Source of the DNA: Jeotgalibacillus salarius
GTDB lineage: Bacteria; Bacillota; Bacilli; Bacillales; Jeotgalibacillaceae
NCBI RefSeq assembly: GCF_004405125.1
Contig: NZ_SORX01000001.1
Location: 181,560 to 245,559, forward strand
DNA: 64,000 nucleotides
Direction: 5' to 3'
Shown: positions 1 through 7,901 of the stretch, piece by piece
Position numbering within the stretch: the first letter of the stretch is position 1
Layout: every line of letters starts with the position of its first letter
Translations under genes and position numbers: made by a program
Notes under the pieces: model-generated
What the model was told of the DNA's origin: nothing
Databases searched by the model: none
The model's input: only the letters and a program-made list of their open reading frames with translations

Positions 1-100
1 AGTGCACGACACGCCCGGGTCGAGTGCACAAGATCACCACGCGAGTGCACAAACCGCCGATTCCGATGTCCTGTCCACACACTTCGATCGCTCCTCCAAA
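1..100. repeat. Edge of a family A 21-bp phased word array
   Basis: Words GTGC/GTGC/GTGC/ATGT start at 2, 24, 45 and 66 (steps 22, 21, 21). This equals the second half of the complete arrays at 10070 and 10267. A CCCGGG core sits inside the 22-bp step. The array is cut by the window edge. The rest, to 152, holds no gene that I can support. Confidence 0.8.
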
Positions 101-152
101 CAAAAAACTGCCAGACCTCAACAAGTTGTTGAAAATCTGACAGCTCTATCTT

Positions 153-1187
153 TTATGACTGTTTCTTCAATTCCTCAAGCTCTCCAACAAACCACTCTTC
201 CACCTTACGAGCCGCTGATGATACGCTGGACGCGGTCACATCGAACGCTTCGCCGGCTTCTTTCTGCGTCATCGGCAATTCTGTTGCATGCTGCGCCATC
301 AGGTAAGAGAAAGTCGCAAGGTACGTTGCCGGCTTTCTTACTTTAGCTCCGTGCTCCGTGAAATACGCCGATGCAATGTGACACGCGAATAGAGACAGAT
401 CTTCGTCCCGCTCATCCCAGAACGACTTAAGCTCATGAAGCGCTTCTTTTTGCTGATCTGACTGAAGCGGTTCAGTCATCTGATTGATCCAGCCTTCATT
501 TTCAGAAGTCTGCTCACGTGCAACGAGTGCTTTAATGACTTCAACTACGCCTTCAGTTACAATCCATTCACTGCGGTCTTCAGCAAGCTTTTCTACACGT
601 GAATTCAGTGCAGCTGCTTCTTTTTTTGTGTAAACAGATGGGAACATAAAGCCGAATGGCACCCACTTATCTTCAAACGGCAGAAGCATTGTAAACAGGT
701 AATCAATCGGTGCCCATGAATGGAATTCCGGGATTGTTACCTTGTAAACCTCTCCACTGATGAGGTCCGTCATTTCGACTTCCCGCGTTAATTCTTCCAT
801 TTGCGTCACTTCAGCCACAACAGGCTTCGGCTGCTGCCAATTTTCTACCATCTCCTGTAAACGCGCTCTTTCTATAGAAGGCTTTCGCTCATCCAGGAAC
901 TGTTCCCAGCTAGAAGGCTGCCCGTGCAGACCGAAAATATATGTTAAGAACACAGTTAAAAACTGCGGCTCATTAAATACTTCCTGCACTTCCTGAAGCA
1001 CATACTCATAGTCCTTTTTAAATGTGGATTGCTTTGGCGCCATCGCTTCATTCAAAAAGCTGAGCTGAAGGTCCATCTGATCTTTCACTAAAATCGTTTC
1101 GATATTCACAACTTTATTTGCACAACATTTTTTATATTTCTTACCACTGCCACACGGGCAAGGTTCATTACGTCCAATTTCCTGCAT
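153..1187 (-). CDS. SEC-C motif protein, function unknown
   Basis: The 344-residue protein opens with a SEC-C zinc motif (CPCGSGKKYKKCC, residues 10-22; ligands C10, C12, C21, C22). That motif is known from the SecA C-terminus and many stand-alone proteins, where it binds metal and often contacts ribosomes or chaperones. The middle is acidic and mostly helical with no family I recognise. The C-terminus (about 300-335) contains a helix-turn-helix-like stretch (MTQKEAGEAFDVTASSVSSA), which may bind nucleic acid. The ATG is preceded by AAAGGAAG at good spacing. The gene stands alone, bracketed by repeat arrays. Homologues are usually annotated only as SEC-C domain protein. The role is unknown. 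Confidence 0.85.
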   Translation of the reverse strand: MQEIGRNEPCPCGSGKKYKKCCANKVVNIETILVKDQMDLQLSFLNEAMAPKQSTFKKDYEYVLQEVQEVFNEPQFLTVFLTYIFGLHGQPSSWEQFLDERKPSIERARLQEMVENWQQPKPVVAEVTQMEELTREVEMTDLISGEVYKVTIPEFHSWAPIDYLFTMLLPFEDKWVPFGFMFPSVYTKKEAAALNSRVEKLAEDRSEWIVTEGVVEVIKALVAREQTSENEGWINQMTEPLQSDQQKEALHELKSFWDERDEDLSLFACHIASAYFTEHGAKVRKPATYLATFSYLMAQHATELPMTQKEAGEAFDVTASSVSSAARKVEEWFVGELEELKKQS

Positions 1188-1254
1188 CTCGGCACTTCCT
1201 TTGTAAAATAATCACCCATTATTGTAACACGAGCCCGCGAGAACGCAAAAAACA

Positions 1255-1615
1255 GCCAATTTCTTAATGGCATGCAGGGCCATGAGGGTGCAGTTGTCGC
1301 TATCTTCGCCGAACCGATAGCAATCCGCAATTGGGACGTAGCGATACACCCGGCAACTCGTAGCAATCACTCCACCAGGTCGTAGCAATCACACGATTTG
1401 GATGTACTATCCACCCGTGAAGTTGCTGCACTACGTCCTCTTCATGCCTTTAAGTAACTAAAAGGCTCTTTGCAAAAGTGCATGCAGGGACAAAGGGGGC
1501 AGTCGTCGCTATCTCCGCCGAAGCGGTAGCAATCCGCACCCAGGTCGTAGCGATACACACGGCAACTCGTTGCAATCACTCCACCAGGTCGTAGCAATCA
1601 CCCGTTACCACTGTC
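1255..1615. repeat. Two family B 21-bp phased word arrays
   Basis: The word is GTAGCAATCAC and variants. Cores of the first array start at 1299, 1320, 1341, 1363, 1385 and 1406; the second at 1508, 1529, 1550, 1572, 1594 and 1615. Both give steps 21, 21, 22, 22, 21. A tail module (CTTCATGCCTTTAAG to AAAAGTGC) lies between them at about 1443-1485. This fills the 1188-1622 gap. I see no gene or terminator in it. Confidence 0.85.
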
Positions 1616-1622
1616 CTATCCG

Positions 1623-2372
1623 TTAAACCCCGAACGTCTTTCCACCATTTACGTTAATATTCTGCCCTGTAACAAAATCAGCTTCGTCACTGGCTAAAAA
1701 CCGTACCATGCTGGCAACGTCTTCCGGTTTTCCGAGACGTTTTAAAGGAACACCCTCAATATAGCTGCTTGCACTATCTTCAGTGACTTCCCCATGACGT
1801 TCAACCGGAATGAAGCCCGGATGCACAGCATTTACGGTAATGTTGTGCTTACCCAGCTCATTTGCCCATGAACGGGTCATGCCAACCACTGCAGACTTTG
1901 CCGTGACATAATTTGAAAACTCCGGATTGCCTAATTCAACAACCTCGCTTCCAATATTAATAATGCGACCCCATTGGTTTTCTTTCATGGCCGGGATGAC
2001 TTCTTTCGCGAGGAGCAGTGACGCTTTTACGGTAAAGTTCAGCTGATCCAGGTAATCTTCCCAGGTCACATCTTCCAGCGAAAGCTCGGGCTGTGGACCA
2101 GTTGCGTTGTTCACAAGAATATCAATCGGCTGCCCGAAAGCTTCACGCGAACTGGCGACCAGCTTTTTGACATCATCTTCACTTGTAACGTTTGCGCTGA
2201 TGGCAACAGCCTCTCCACCGGAATCCTTAATATCTCGAACAATTGTTTCTGCTTTTTCATGATTGCTGTTGTAATTAATGATCACCTTGATGCCGGCATC
2301 AGCCAGTTTTAGCGCCATACTTTTCCCTAGTCCTCTGGAAGCGCCTGTTACCAGTGCAACTTTACTATTCAT
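1623..2372 (-). CDS. SDR family oxidoreductase (FabG-like)
   Basis: Classical short-chain dehydrogenase/reductase of 249 residues with NAD(P)-dependent Rossmann fold. The cofactor motif TGASRGLG is at residues 9-16, the NNA motif near 87, and the catalytic YxxxK (YVTAK) near 155. The Ser is in NIGSEVV. The C-terminal FVTGQNINVNGG is the usual substrate-loop ending. The best guess is a 3-oxoacyl-ACP reductase-like enzyme, but SDR substrates cannot be read from sequence. The start chosen is the ATG at 2372, preceded by AAGGAGGA with 7 nt spacing; an upstream in-frame TTG overlaps that ribosome binding site and is unlikely. It is monocistronic, with repeat arrays on both sides. Confidence 0.9.
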   Translation of the reverse strand: MNSKVALVTGASRGLGKSMALKLADAGIKVIINYNSNHEKAETIVRDIKDSGGEAVAISANVTSEDDVKKLVASSREAFGQPIDILVNNATGPQPELSLEDVTWEDYLDQLNFTVKASLLLAKEVIPAMKENQWGRIINIGSEVVELGNPEFSNYVTAKSAVVGMTRSWANELGKHNITVNAVHPGFIPVERHGEVTEDSASSYIEGVPLKRLGKPEDVASMVRFLASDEADFVTGQNINVNGGKTFGV

Positions 2373-2433
2373 AAAAAAATCCTCCTTCAAATAAGTTTTT
2401 TCTCTCTTGCTTAGCCCCGCTTCTCTTGGCGAC

Positions 2434-2575
2434 GGTCATATATCTCGTCGTGACGGTAGCACCCCGGATCGCGACGGCATGATACACCCGGGTTGACCGT
2501 AGTGAAACACCCGGCGACAGCAGTCAGAACTCCAGCGAAGGTAATAACAGCATCCTCGACGGTCAGACCACAACC
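2434..2575. repeat. Family C 21-bp phased word array
   Basis: Seven loosely similar words (GGTCAT, GGTAGC, GGCATG, CGTAGT, AGCAGT, GGTAAT, GGTCAG) start at 2434, 2455, 2476, 2498, 2519, 2540 and 2561. Steps are 21, 21, 22, 21, 21, 21. The 22-bp step spans GATACACCCGGGTTG, the core also seen in families A and B. It lies between the SDR start and the hpf terminator. Confidence 0.75.
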
Positions 2576-2577
2576 TC

Positions 2578-2606
2578 AATAAAAAAGACGCCCCGCAGGA
2601 CGCCTC
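2578..2606 (-). terminator. hpf intrinsic terminator
   Basis: On the minus strand GGCGTCC-TGCG-GGGCGTC forms a 7-bp stem with two G-U pairs, followed by TTTTTTATT. It lies just after the hpf stop codon. Confidence 0.75.
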
Positions 2607-2613
2607 TGATCAA

Positions 2614-3201
2614 TTATTCTGCAGTTTCAATCAATCCGTATTTCCCGTCTTTACGCTTGTACACAATGTTTGTGCCGTCTGATTCAGCGTCAGTAAAGAC
2701 GTAGAAGTTGTGGCCCAGCATGTTCATTTGAAGAACAGCTTCTTCACTGTCCATTGGCTTCAGGTTGAATGTCTTTGTACGAACGATGTCGAATTCGCTG
2801 TCATCTTCATCTGTACCGACAGACACCGGCTCCAGTTCTTCAATGCCATGTTCCGGATCAACCGTCGTTGCGAAAAATTCTGGTTCATTTGTTTTTTCAC
2901 GGAATTTACGATTTACTTTTGTTTTGTGCTTACGAATCTGACGCTCAAGTTTATCAAGAATAAGATCAACTGCTGCGTACAGATCTTCATGACGCTCTTC
3001 TGCGCGAAGAGTCAGTCTCGGCATCGGGATTGTAACCTCTGCCTTAGTTTGCTTATCGTTATACACCTTTAGATTAACGTGAACGTTGGCATCAGGTGTA
3101 TCGTTGAAATAGCGCTCTAGCTTATCGATTTTTTTCTCCACGTATTCGCGGATCGCTGGAGTTACCTCAATATTCTCGCCTCTGATATTATAATTCAACA
3201 T
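2614..3201 (-). CDS. hpf: Ribosome hibernation promoting factor, long form
   Basis: The 195-residue protein has an N-terminal S30AE/YfiA domain (residues 1 to about 100, MLNYNIRGENIEVT) and, after an acidic linker, the C-terminal dimerisation domain (from about 130, FNLKPMDSEEAVLQMNMLGHNFYVF). The two-domain architecture is the long HPF of Firmicutes, which binds the 30S decoding region and pairs ribosomes into inactive 100S dimers in stationary phase or stress. The ATG follows AAAGGAGGAG at ideal spacing. It is monocistronic with its own terminator. In Bacillus subtilis the homologue (yvyD) is under SigB and SigH; no promoter is obvious to me here. Confidence 0.95.
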   Translation of the reverse strand: MLNYNIRGENIEVTPAIREYVEKKIDKLERYFNDTPDANVHVNLKVYNDKQTKAEVTIPMPRLTLRAEERHEDLYAAVDLILDKLERQIRKHKTKVNRKFREKTNEPEFFATTVDPEHGIEELEPVSVGTDEDDSEFDIVRTKTFNLKPMDSEEAVLQMNMLGHNFYVFTDAESDGTNIVYKRKDGKYGLIETAE

Positions 3202-3348
3202 GTGAACTCCTCCTTTGAATCTTAAAAGCTATACTACCTATTTCTTCTCTACCCTTGCTTTCTCCTTCTTAATCGTAAAAGTTTTTTAAATTTTTTGTCG
3301 AAACGATTGCCGTCTTCAAAGGGTTTATGCCATAATCTAACACTTTCT

Positions 3349-4332
3349 CTAATAAGCCCCGCGAATGTGCGGATGCACCTCATTTACATAAAAATCGTGC
3401 AGCTGATTCAGCTCACTTTTCGTAAACGAAGGTGTGTGTAATGCCTGAAGGTTTTCTTCAATCTGCCCCTGATTTTTAAAGCCGGGAATCGCACACGTGA
3501 CTTCCTCCTGATCCAGAATATAGCGAATCGCAGCGCGCGCCATATTCTCTCTACCTTCAGTGATCCATTCAAGCTCCTTCGTCAGCTCCACACCCTTTTT
3601 AAAACCAAGGCCTGCAAATGTTTCACCCACATTAAACTGTTCACCGTTCTCATTAAAACGGCGGTGATCATCCTCTTCAAACTGATGATCCAGAGAAAAC
3701 TTATTCGTCAGGAGACCACTTGCGAGCGGTAGACGCGTAATAATTCCGACGCCCTTCTTCTTCGCTTCCACAAACAGCTCCTCTAAAGGTTTTTGACGGA
3801 AAATATTAAAAATCACCTGAAGACTTTTCACATTTGGATTTTGCAGACAGATCAATCCTTCTTCAACGGTTTCAACACTGACCCCGTAATGGCGGATTTT
3901 CCCTTTATCCTGCAGCTGATCCAGCACGCCAAACACACTGCCATCCTCCAAAATTTCTTTTGGCGGACAATGAATCTGATACAGATCCACACGCTCCCTC
4001 TGTAGTCTTTTCAAAGTGTTATCCAGATATGCTTCAACCTGTGGCATTTCATATGTTTTCGGATCATGAATGTCACCTGCACGGCAAAACTTACTCGCAA
4101 TATGAATATTCGCTTCCTGACCTTTTGTCGCTTTCGCCAACAGCTCTTCACTGTGCCCATCACCATACACATCCGCTGTATCAAAGAAATTCACACCACG
4201 ATCAATCGCATAACCTAAAGAACGAAGCGCCTCCTGATCATCCGACTTACCCCAGGCACCACCAATCGCCCACGTTCCAAAACTGATTTCACTGACCCGT
4301 AAATCTGTGTTGCCTAATTGACGGTATTTCAT
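3349..4332 (-). CDS. Aldo/keto reductase
   Basis: 327-residue AKR-family oxidoreductase. Residues of the usual tetrad are visible: Asp and Tyr in FFDTADVYG (about 50-57), Lys in IASKF (about 81) and His in YQIHCPP (about 120). The family reduces aldehydes or ketones with NADPH inside a TIM barrel. Its ATG overlaps the xylB stop by 4 bp (ATGA), so it is translated with xylB as the last gene of the xylose operon. A pentose-related carbonyl substrate is an inference from that position only. It could instead be a general stress AKR of the YhdN/IolS type. I see no clear terminator after it. Confidence 0.88.
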   Translation of the reverse strand: MKYRQLGNTDLRVSEISFGTWAIGGAWGKSDDQEALRSLGYAIDRGVNFFDTADVYGDGHSEELLAKATKGQEANIHIASKFCRAGDIHDPKTYEMPQVEAYLDNTLKRLQRERVDLYQIHCPPKEILEDGSVFGVLDQLQDKGKIRHYGVSVETVEEGLICLQNPNVKSLQVIFNIFRQKPLEELFVEAKKKGVGIITRLPLASGLLTNKFSLDHQFEEDDHRRFNENGEQFNVGETFAGLGFKKGVELTKELEWITEGRENMARAAIRYILDQEEVTCAIPGFKNQGQIEENLQALHTPSFTKSELNQLHDFYVNEVHPHIRGAY

Positions 4333-5831
4333 TCAATTTCACGCTCCCTTATATCAGCCAGTAATCGACTCAATTGTTTAGTTTGATTGTACACCTGTTG
4401 GTAGATGGAAAACAAACTTTTGTAATATTCATTATTTTGCGGCTTATAAGTACGTTCTTCTTTTAAAAATACTGCTGAACACTGCTCAAGACTGCCGAAC
4501 CATCCTGATCCAACCGATGCCAGCATAGCTGCACCCATGCCGGGGCCCTGTTCAGAGTTCAGCTTTACGACTTCAGCATTAAATATATCTGCTTGAAGCT
4601 GAAGCCAGAAATCACTTTTCGCACCTCCGCCAATCGAAACGATCCGATCAATTTTTTTACCATTCTCACGGAAAATCGTCAGTGATTCATTGAGAGAAAA
4701 TGTGACCCCTTCAATAACTGCTCGGGTGAAGTGACCTCTCGTATGACGCTGATCCATCCCAGTAAAGCTGCCTCTGATATAAGCATCCGCATGAGGGGTA
4801 CGCTCTCCTGATATATAAGGGGTAAACAGTAATCCTTCAGCTCCCGGAGGTGTCAGTGCAGCTTCTTTTATCAGCTCATCAAAGGACAATTCCCCGCCAA
4901 AATTCTTTTTATACCATGCAAGGCTGTCACCGGCTGCAAGCGTAACACCCATTGTATAATACGCATTTGGCACCCCATGATTAAAGTAGTGAACCTTTCC
5001 ATTAAAATCAAGGTTTCCTCGATTTTCATATGATAAAATAACACCCGACGTTCCAATGCTGCACATGCTCATGCCTTCTTTTAACACCCCTGACCCAATC
5101 GCACCGCAGGCATTATCTGCTCCGCCGGCAAATACTTTTGTATCAGGTTGTAAACCAGTTTCCCTGGCGACTTCAGGCATTATTTCACCTGCCTCATCCA
5201 CAGATTTAAGCAGCTGCGGACACTGTGTTTCTTCTATAGTAAAAGCATCAAGCATTTCTTTGCTCCACACGCCATGTTCAACATCAAGCAGCAGTGTCCC
5301 CGCAGCATCCGACAGGTCCATCGCCATCTTCCCTGTCATACGGTAACGCACATAATCCTTTGGCAGCATAAATTGGTGAAGCCGCTCCCAATTTTGTGGC
5401 TCATGCTTTTTCACCCAGATGATTTTAGGAAGCGTGAAACCTTCTAATGCGGGATTTTTTGTTAAATGAAGCAGCCTTTTCTGGCCAACTGTCTCAACAA
5501 TTTCCTGACACTCAGCTGTCGTGCGTGTATCGTTCCACAGAATAGCCGGTCTGATCACTTCACCTGACTCATCGACCATTACAAGTCCATGCATTTGTCC
5601 CGCAAAACTGATTCCTTCGACCTTTTCTCCTTCTTTTAGATGAGAGGTAACTGCTTGAAGTGCCTGAAATGTACCTTTCACCCAGTCTTCCGGATGCTGT
5701 TCACTGTACCCTGACTTTTCATGCATGACTGGATATTCAGCAGAAGCCTCCTTGACAACCTCTCCATTTTGATTCACCAATAATACCTTGACCGCACTTG
5801 TTCCCAGATCAACACCGATTACATAGCTCAT
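4329..5831 (-). CDS. xylB: Xylulokinase
   Basis: 500-residue FGGY-family carbohydrate kinase. The N-terminal ATP/sugar motif YVIGVDLGTSAVKVLLVNQ, the QMHGLV and LWNDTRT substrate region (about 80-105), the GGADNACGAIG phosphate loop (about 236) and the C-terminal IGGGAKSDFWLQLQADIF (about 400) are those of bacterial xylulokinases, which phosphorylate D-xylulose to xylulose 5-phosphate. It lies 69 bp after xylA with a hairpin between them, and overlaps the following aldo/keto reductase by 4 bp. The ATG follows GAGGAGGAAAC. Length is normal for XylB. Confidence in substrate is high because xylA is adjacent. Confidence 0.95.
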   Translation of the reverse strand: MSYVIGVDLGTSAVKVLLVNQNGEVVKEASAEYPVMHEKSGYSEQHPEDWVKGTFQALQAVTSHLKEGEKVEGISFAGQMHGLVMVDESGEVIRPAILWNDTRTTAECQEIVETVGQKRLLHLTKNPALEGFTLPKIIWVKKHEPQNWERLHQFMLPKDYVRYRMTGKMAMDLSDAAGTLLLDVEHGVWSKEMLDAFTIEETQCPQLLKSVDEAGEIMPEVARETGLQPDTKVFAGGADNACGAIGSGVLKEGMSMCSIGTSGVILSYENRGNLDFNGKVHYFNHGVPNAYYTMGVTLAAGDSLAWYKKNFGGELSFDELIKEAALTPPGAEGLLFTPYISGERTPHADAYIRGSFTGMDQRHTRGHFTRAVIEGVTFSLNESLTIFRENGKKIDRIVSIGGGAKSDFWLQLQADIFNAEVVKLNSEQGPGMGAAMLASVGSGWFGSLEQCSAVFLKEERTYKPQNNEYYKSLFSIYQQVYNQTKQLSRLLADIREREIE

Positions 5832-5865
5832 CTATGTTTCCTCCTCTGTCATTTTACATATGTAA

Positions 5866-5893
5866 TTCCCCCGAACGCTGATGTCCGGGGGAT
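5866..5893 (-). other. Intercistronic hairpin between xylA and xylB
   Basis: TCCCCCG pairs with CGGGGGA around a loop of about 12 nt between the xylA stop and the xylB ribosome binding site. There is no U-tract on either side, so it is more likely an mRNA processing or stabilising hairpin, or weak attenuator, than a full terminator. Confidence 0.6.
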
Positions 5894-5900
5894 ATTTGAT

Positions 5901-7229
5901 TTATACGCGTACTTCTGACAATGTCTCAAGCAAATATTGATTTAACATTCCCTTCAGTCGCTCCTGTCTGCCAGATTCGTTTTGTATCGAATCCAGTGAC
6001 AGTGCGTACTGTTCAAGTGATTTTAAGTCTGCAGTGCCATTTACAATTTCAAGTCCGACACCTTCAGTAAATGATTTGTAACGGTTTTCAATCACTTGAT
6101 CGAAAACACGGTCTTCAATGAGCTTCGCCGCTACCTTTGCACCGATTGCAAAGCTATCCATCCCGGCAATATGTGCTTCAATCAAATCTTCCTGAGCAAA
6201 TGAAGCACGTCTGACTTTCGCATCAAAATTTAATCCTCCTGATCCAAGCCCTCCATTTTGGAAAACCTCAACCATAGCAAGCGTCGCAGCATACAGATCT
6301 GTTGGGAATTCATCTGTATCCCAGCCGAGTAAAGTGTCTCCCTGATTCGCATCAACTGATCCGAGCATGCCGTTGATTCTTGCAAGACGCAGTTCGTGTT
6401 CAAATGTGTGGCCTGCAAGCGTTGCATGATTTGCTTCAATATTAAATTTAAAATGATCAGCAAGGTCATACTTCTGCAGGAATGACAAACTCGTTGCTAC
6501 ATCAAAATCATACTGGTGCTTCGTCGGCTCTTTTGGCTTCGGTTCAATAAGAAACTGACCAGTGAAGCCGATTTCCTTTGCATAATCCACAGCCATATGA
6601 AAAAAGCGCGCCATATTATCCATTTCAAGCTTCATATCAGTATTTAACAGTGTTTCATATCCTTCACGTCCGCCCCAGAAAACATAGTTTTCAGCACCGA
6701 GCCGTTTGGCAGTATCAAGTCCTTTTTTTACCTGAGCAGCTGCATACGCAAATACGTCTGCATGATTAGTCGTCGCACCTCCATGAACGTACCGTGGATG
6801 TGTGAAAAGATTCGCTGTATTCCAAAGCAGCTTCGTCTTCGATGTTTTCATATTTGATTCAATTAAGTCCGCGATTTCATCAAAATTTTTGAAAGACTCT
6901 TTTAACGTACTGCCTTCAGGCGCCACATCCACATCGTGAAAACAGAAATACGGAACACCCAGCTTTTCAAAAAACTCGAATGCAGCTTCCACACGTGCTT
7001 TTGCAAGGTCCATACCGCTATAACGGTCCCATGAACGAATCATAGTCGGCGCACCGAACGGATCCGTTCCATCCGCGGTAAATGTGTGCCAATACGCAAC
7101 TGAAAAACGCATCCACTCGGCCATTGTTTTCCCGTTTATTGTCTCTTCAGCTTTATAATATTTAAATGCGAGTGGATTCTTAGAACCCGCTCCCTCAAAT
7201 TGGATTGGTCCTTTTGTAAAATGTGTCAT
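5901..7229 (-). CDS. xylA: Xylose isomerase
   Basis: 442-residue class II xylose isomerase, the cytoplasmic metal enzyme that converts D-xylose to D-xylulose. Visible signatures are [12 protein letters not shown] (His and Asp of the active site, about residues 98-108), the [12 protein letters not shown] signature (about 186-197), the metal-ligand motif [14 protein letters not shown] (about 232-245), [12 protein letters not shown] (about 268) and DANQGD (about 297). Length matches the family. The start ATG follows a GGAGGAG ribosome binding site. It follows the DUF624 gene by 36 bp and precedes xylB. No xylR repressor gene or obvious operator is in the window, so control probably runs through the upstream two-component system or unseen catabolite sites. 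Confidence 0.97.
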   Translation of the reverse strand: MTHFTKGPIQFEGAGSKNPLAFKYYKAEETINGKTMAEWMRFSVAYWHTFTADGTDPFGAPTMIRSWDRYSGMDLAKARVEAAFEFFEKLGVPYFCFHDVDVAPEGSTLKESFKNFDEIADLIESNMKTSKTKLLWNTANLFTHPRYVHGGATTNHADVFAYAAAQVKKGLDTAKRLGAENYVFWGGREGYETLLNTDMKLEMDNMARFFHMAVDYAKEIGFTGQFLIEPKPKEPTKHQYDFDVATSLSFLQKYDLADHFKFNIEANHATLAGHTFEHELRLARINGMLGSVDANQGDTLLGWDTDEFPTDLYAATLAMVEVFQNGGLGSGGLNFDAKVRRASFAQEDLIEAHIAGMDSFAIGAKVAAKLIEDRVFDQVIENRYKSFTEGVGLEIVNGTADLKSLEQYALSLDSIQNESGRQERLKGMLNQYLLETLSEVRV

Positions 7230-7265
7230 ATAATCTCCTCCTTTAATTTTATTAACTGTTTTACT

Positions 7266-7901
7266 TCATGAAACGATTCCGGTTTGATGTACGTCCTTTG
7301 TCCTGCTGATTTGAACAAAGCGGTGATACGCTGGTACCATTGTTGCTGCAGCGAATGTCACCAGGCCGAAAAATGGGAATAGTGCAGGCATAGCAAGAAA
7401 CACAAGGATGAGTGCTGCACTGCTGAACGCCATGAAAAGTGTATGGAGTGGGCTGATCAATGCAATGAGCGCTGCTTGTTTGACCATTTGAATAAATGTA
7501 AGATCATAATGCACCCACACCGGAAATAAATACAGCACGATGACGCCGATCAATATGATGAAAAAGACACCTGCAGTGAACTGAACCGGATGAATGACTT
7601 CCTGCATTGCGAAGTAGATGAACTGCGCTGCCACCAATAAAAGCACAACTGTAAACAAAGTCATCGGCTTCCATGATTTCCTGCATGCCTGCGTAAATGC
7701 CTGATGAAACGTTTGCCACGTTTTCAAATCCGTCTCTCCTCGCAGCCACTTCCTGATGACAGTAAACGCCGCGAACGCCGCCGGAACTGCCGAAAACAAG
7801 ACCAGTCCGCCAAGCAGGTAGCCGAGCCAGATCAGGTTCAGCCATGCGCCTTTTGCAATCCATTCACAAAGTGTGTAAAGTCCGTTCATGGTTTTTTCCA
7901 T
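7266..7901 (-). CDS. DUF624 (YesL-like) membrane protein
   Basis: About 211 residues with several hydrophobic segments (roughly 20-40, 70-90, 105-128, 150-175, 178-195), and the DUF624 pattern of an early Gly/Leu-rich helix followed by FxVIRKWLRGE. DUF624/YesL proteins are commonly found beside YesMN-regulated glycoside hydrolase and sugar ABC loci in Bacillales. Their biochemical role is unknown; an accessory part in sugar transport or sensing is inference. The ATG at 7901 has AAAGGAG 9 nt upstream; an ORF start further upstream is less likely. Its first 38 bp overlap the end of the GH52 gene, which indicates translational coupling. Confidence 0.85.
   Translation of the reverse strand: MEKTMNGLYTLCEWIAKGAWLNLIWLGYLLGGLVLFSAVPAAFAAFTVIRKWLRGETDLKTWQTFHQAFTQACRKSWKPMTLFTVVLLLVAAQFIYFAMQEVIHPVQFTAGVFFIILIGVIVLYLFPVWVHYDLTFIQMVKQAALIALISPLHTLFMAFSSAALILVFLAMPALFPFFGLVTFAAATMVPAYHRFVQISRTKDVHQTGIVS

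Noticed and set aside
1106-1366. Open frame of 86 codons upstream of the SEC-C gene
   Set aside because: It overlaps the SEC-C start and runs through the family B repeat; no ribosome binding site.
7504-7863. Open frame of 119 codons inside the DUF624 gene
   Set aside because: Shadow frame of the DUF624 gene on the same strand; no independent start signal.
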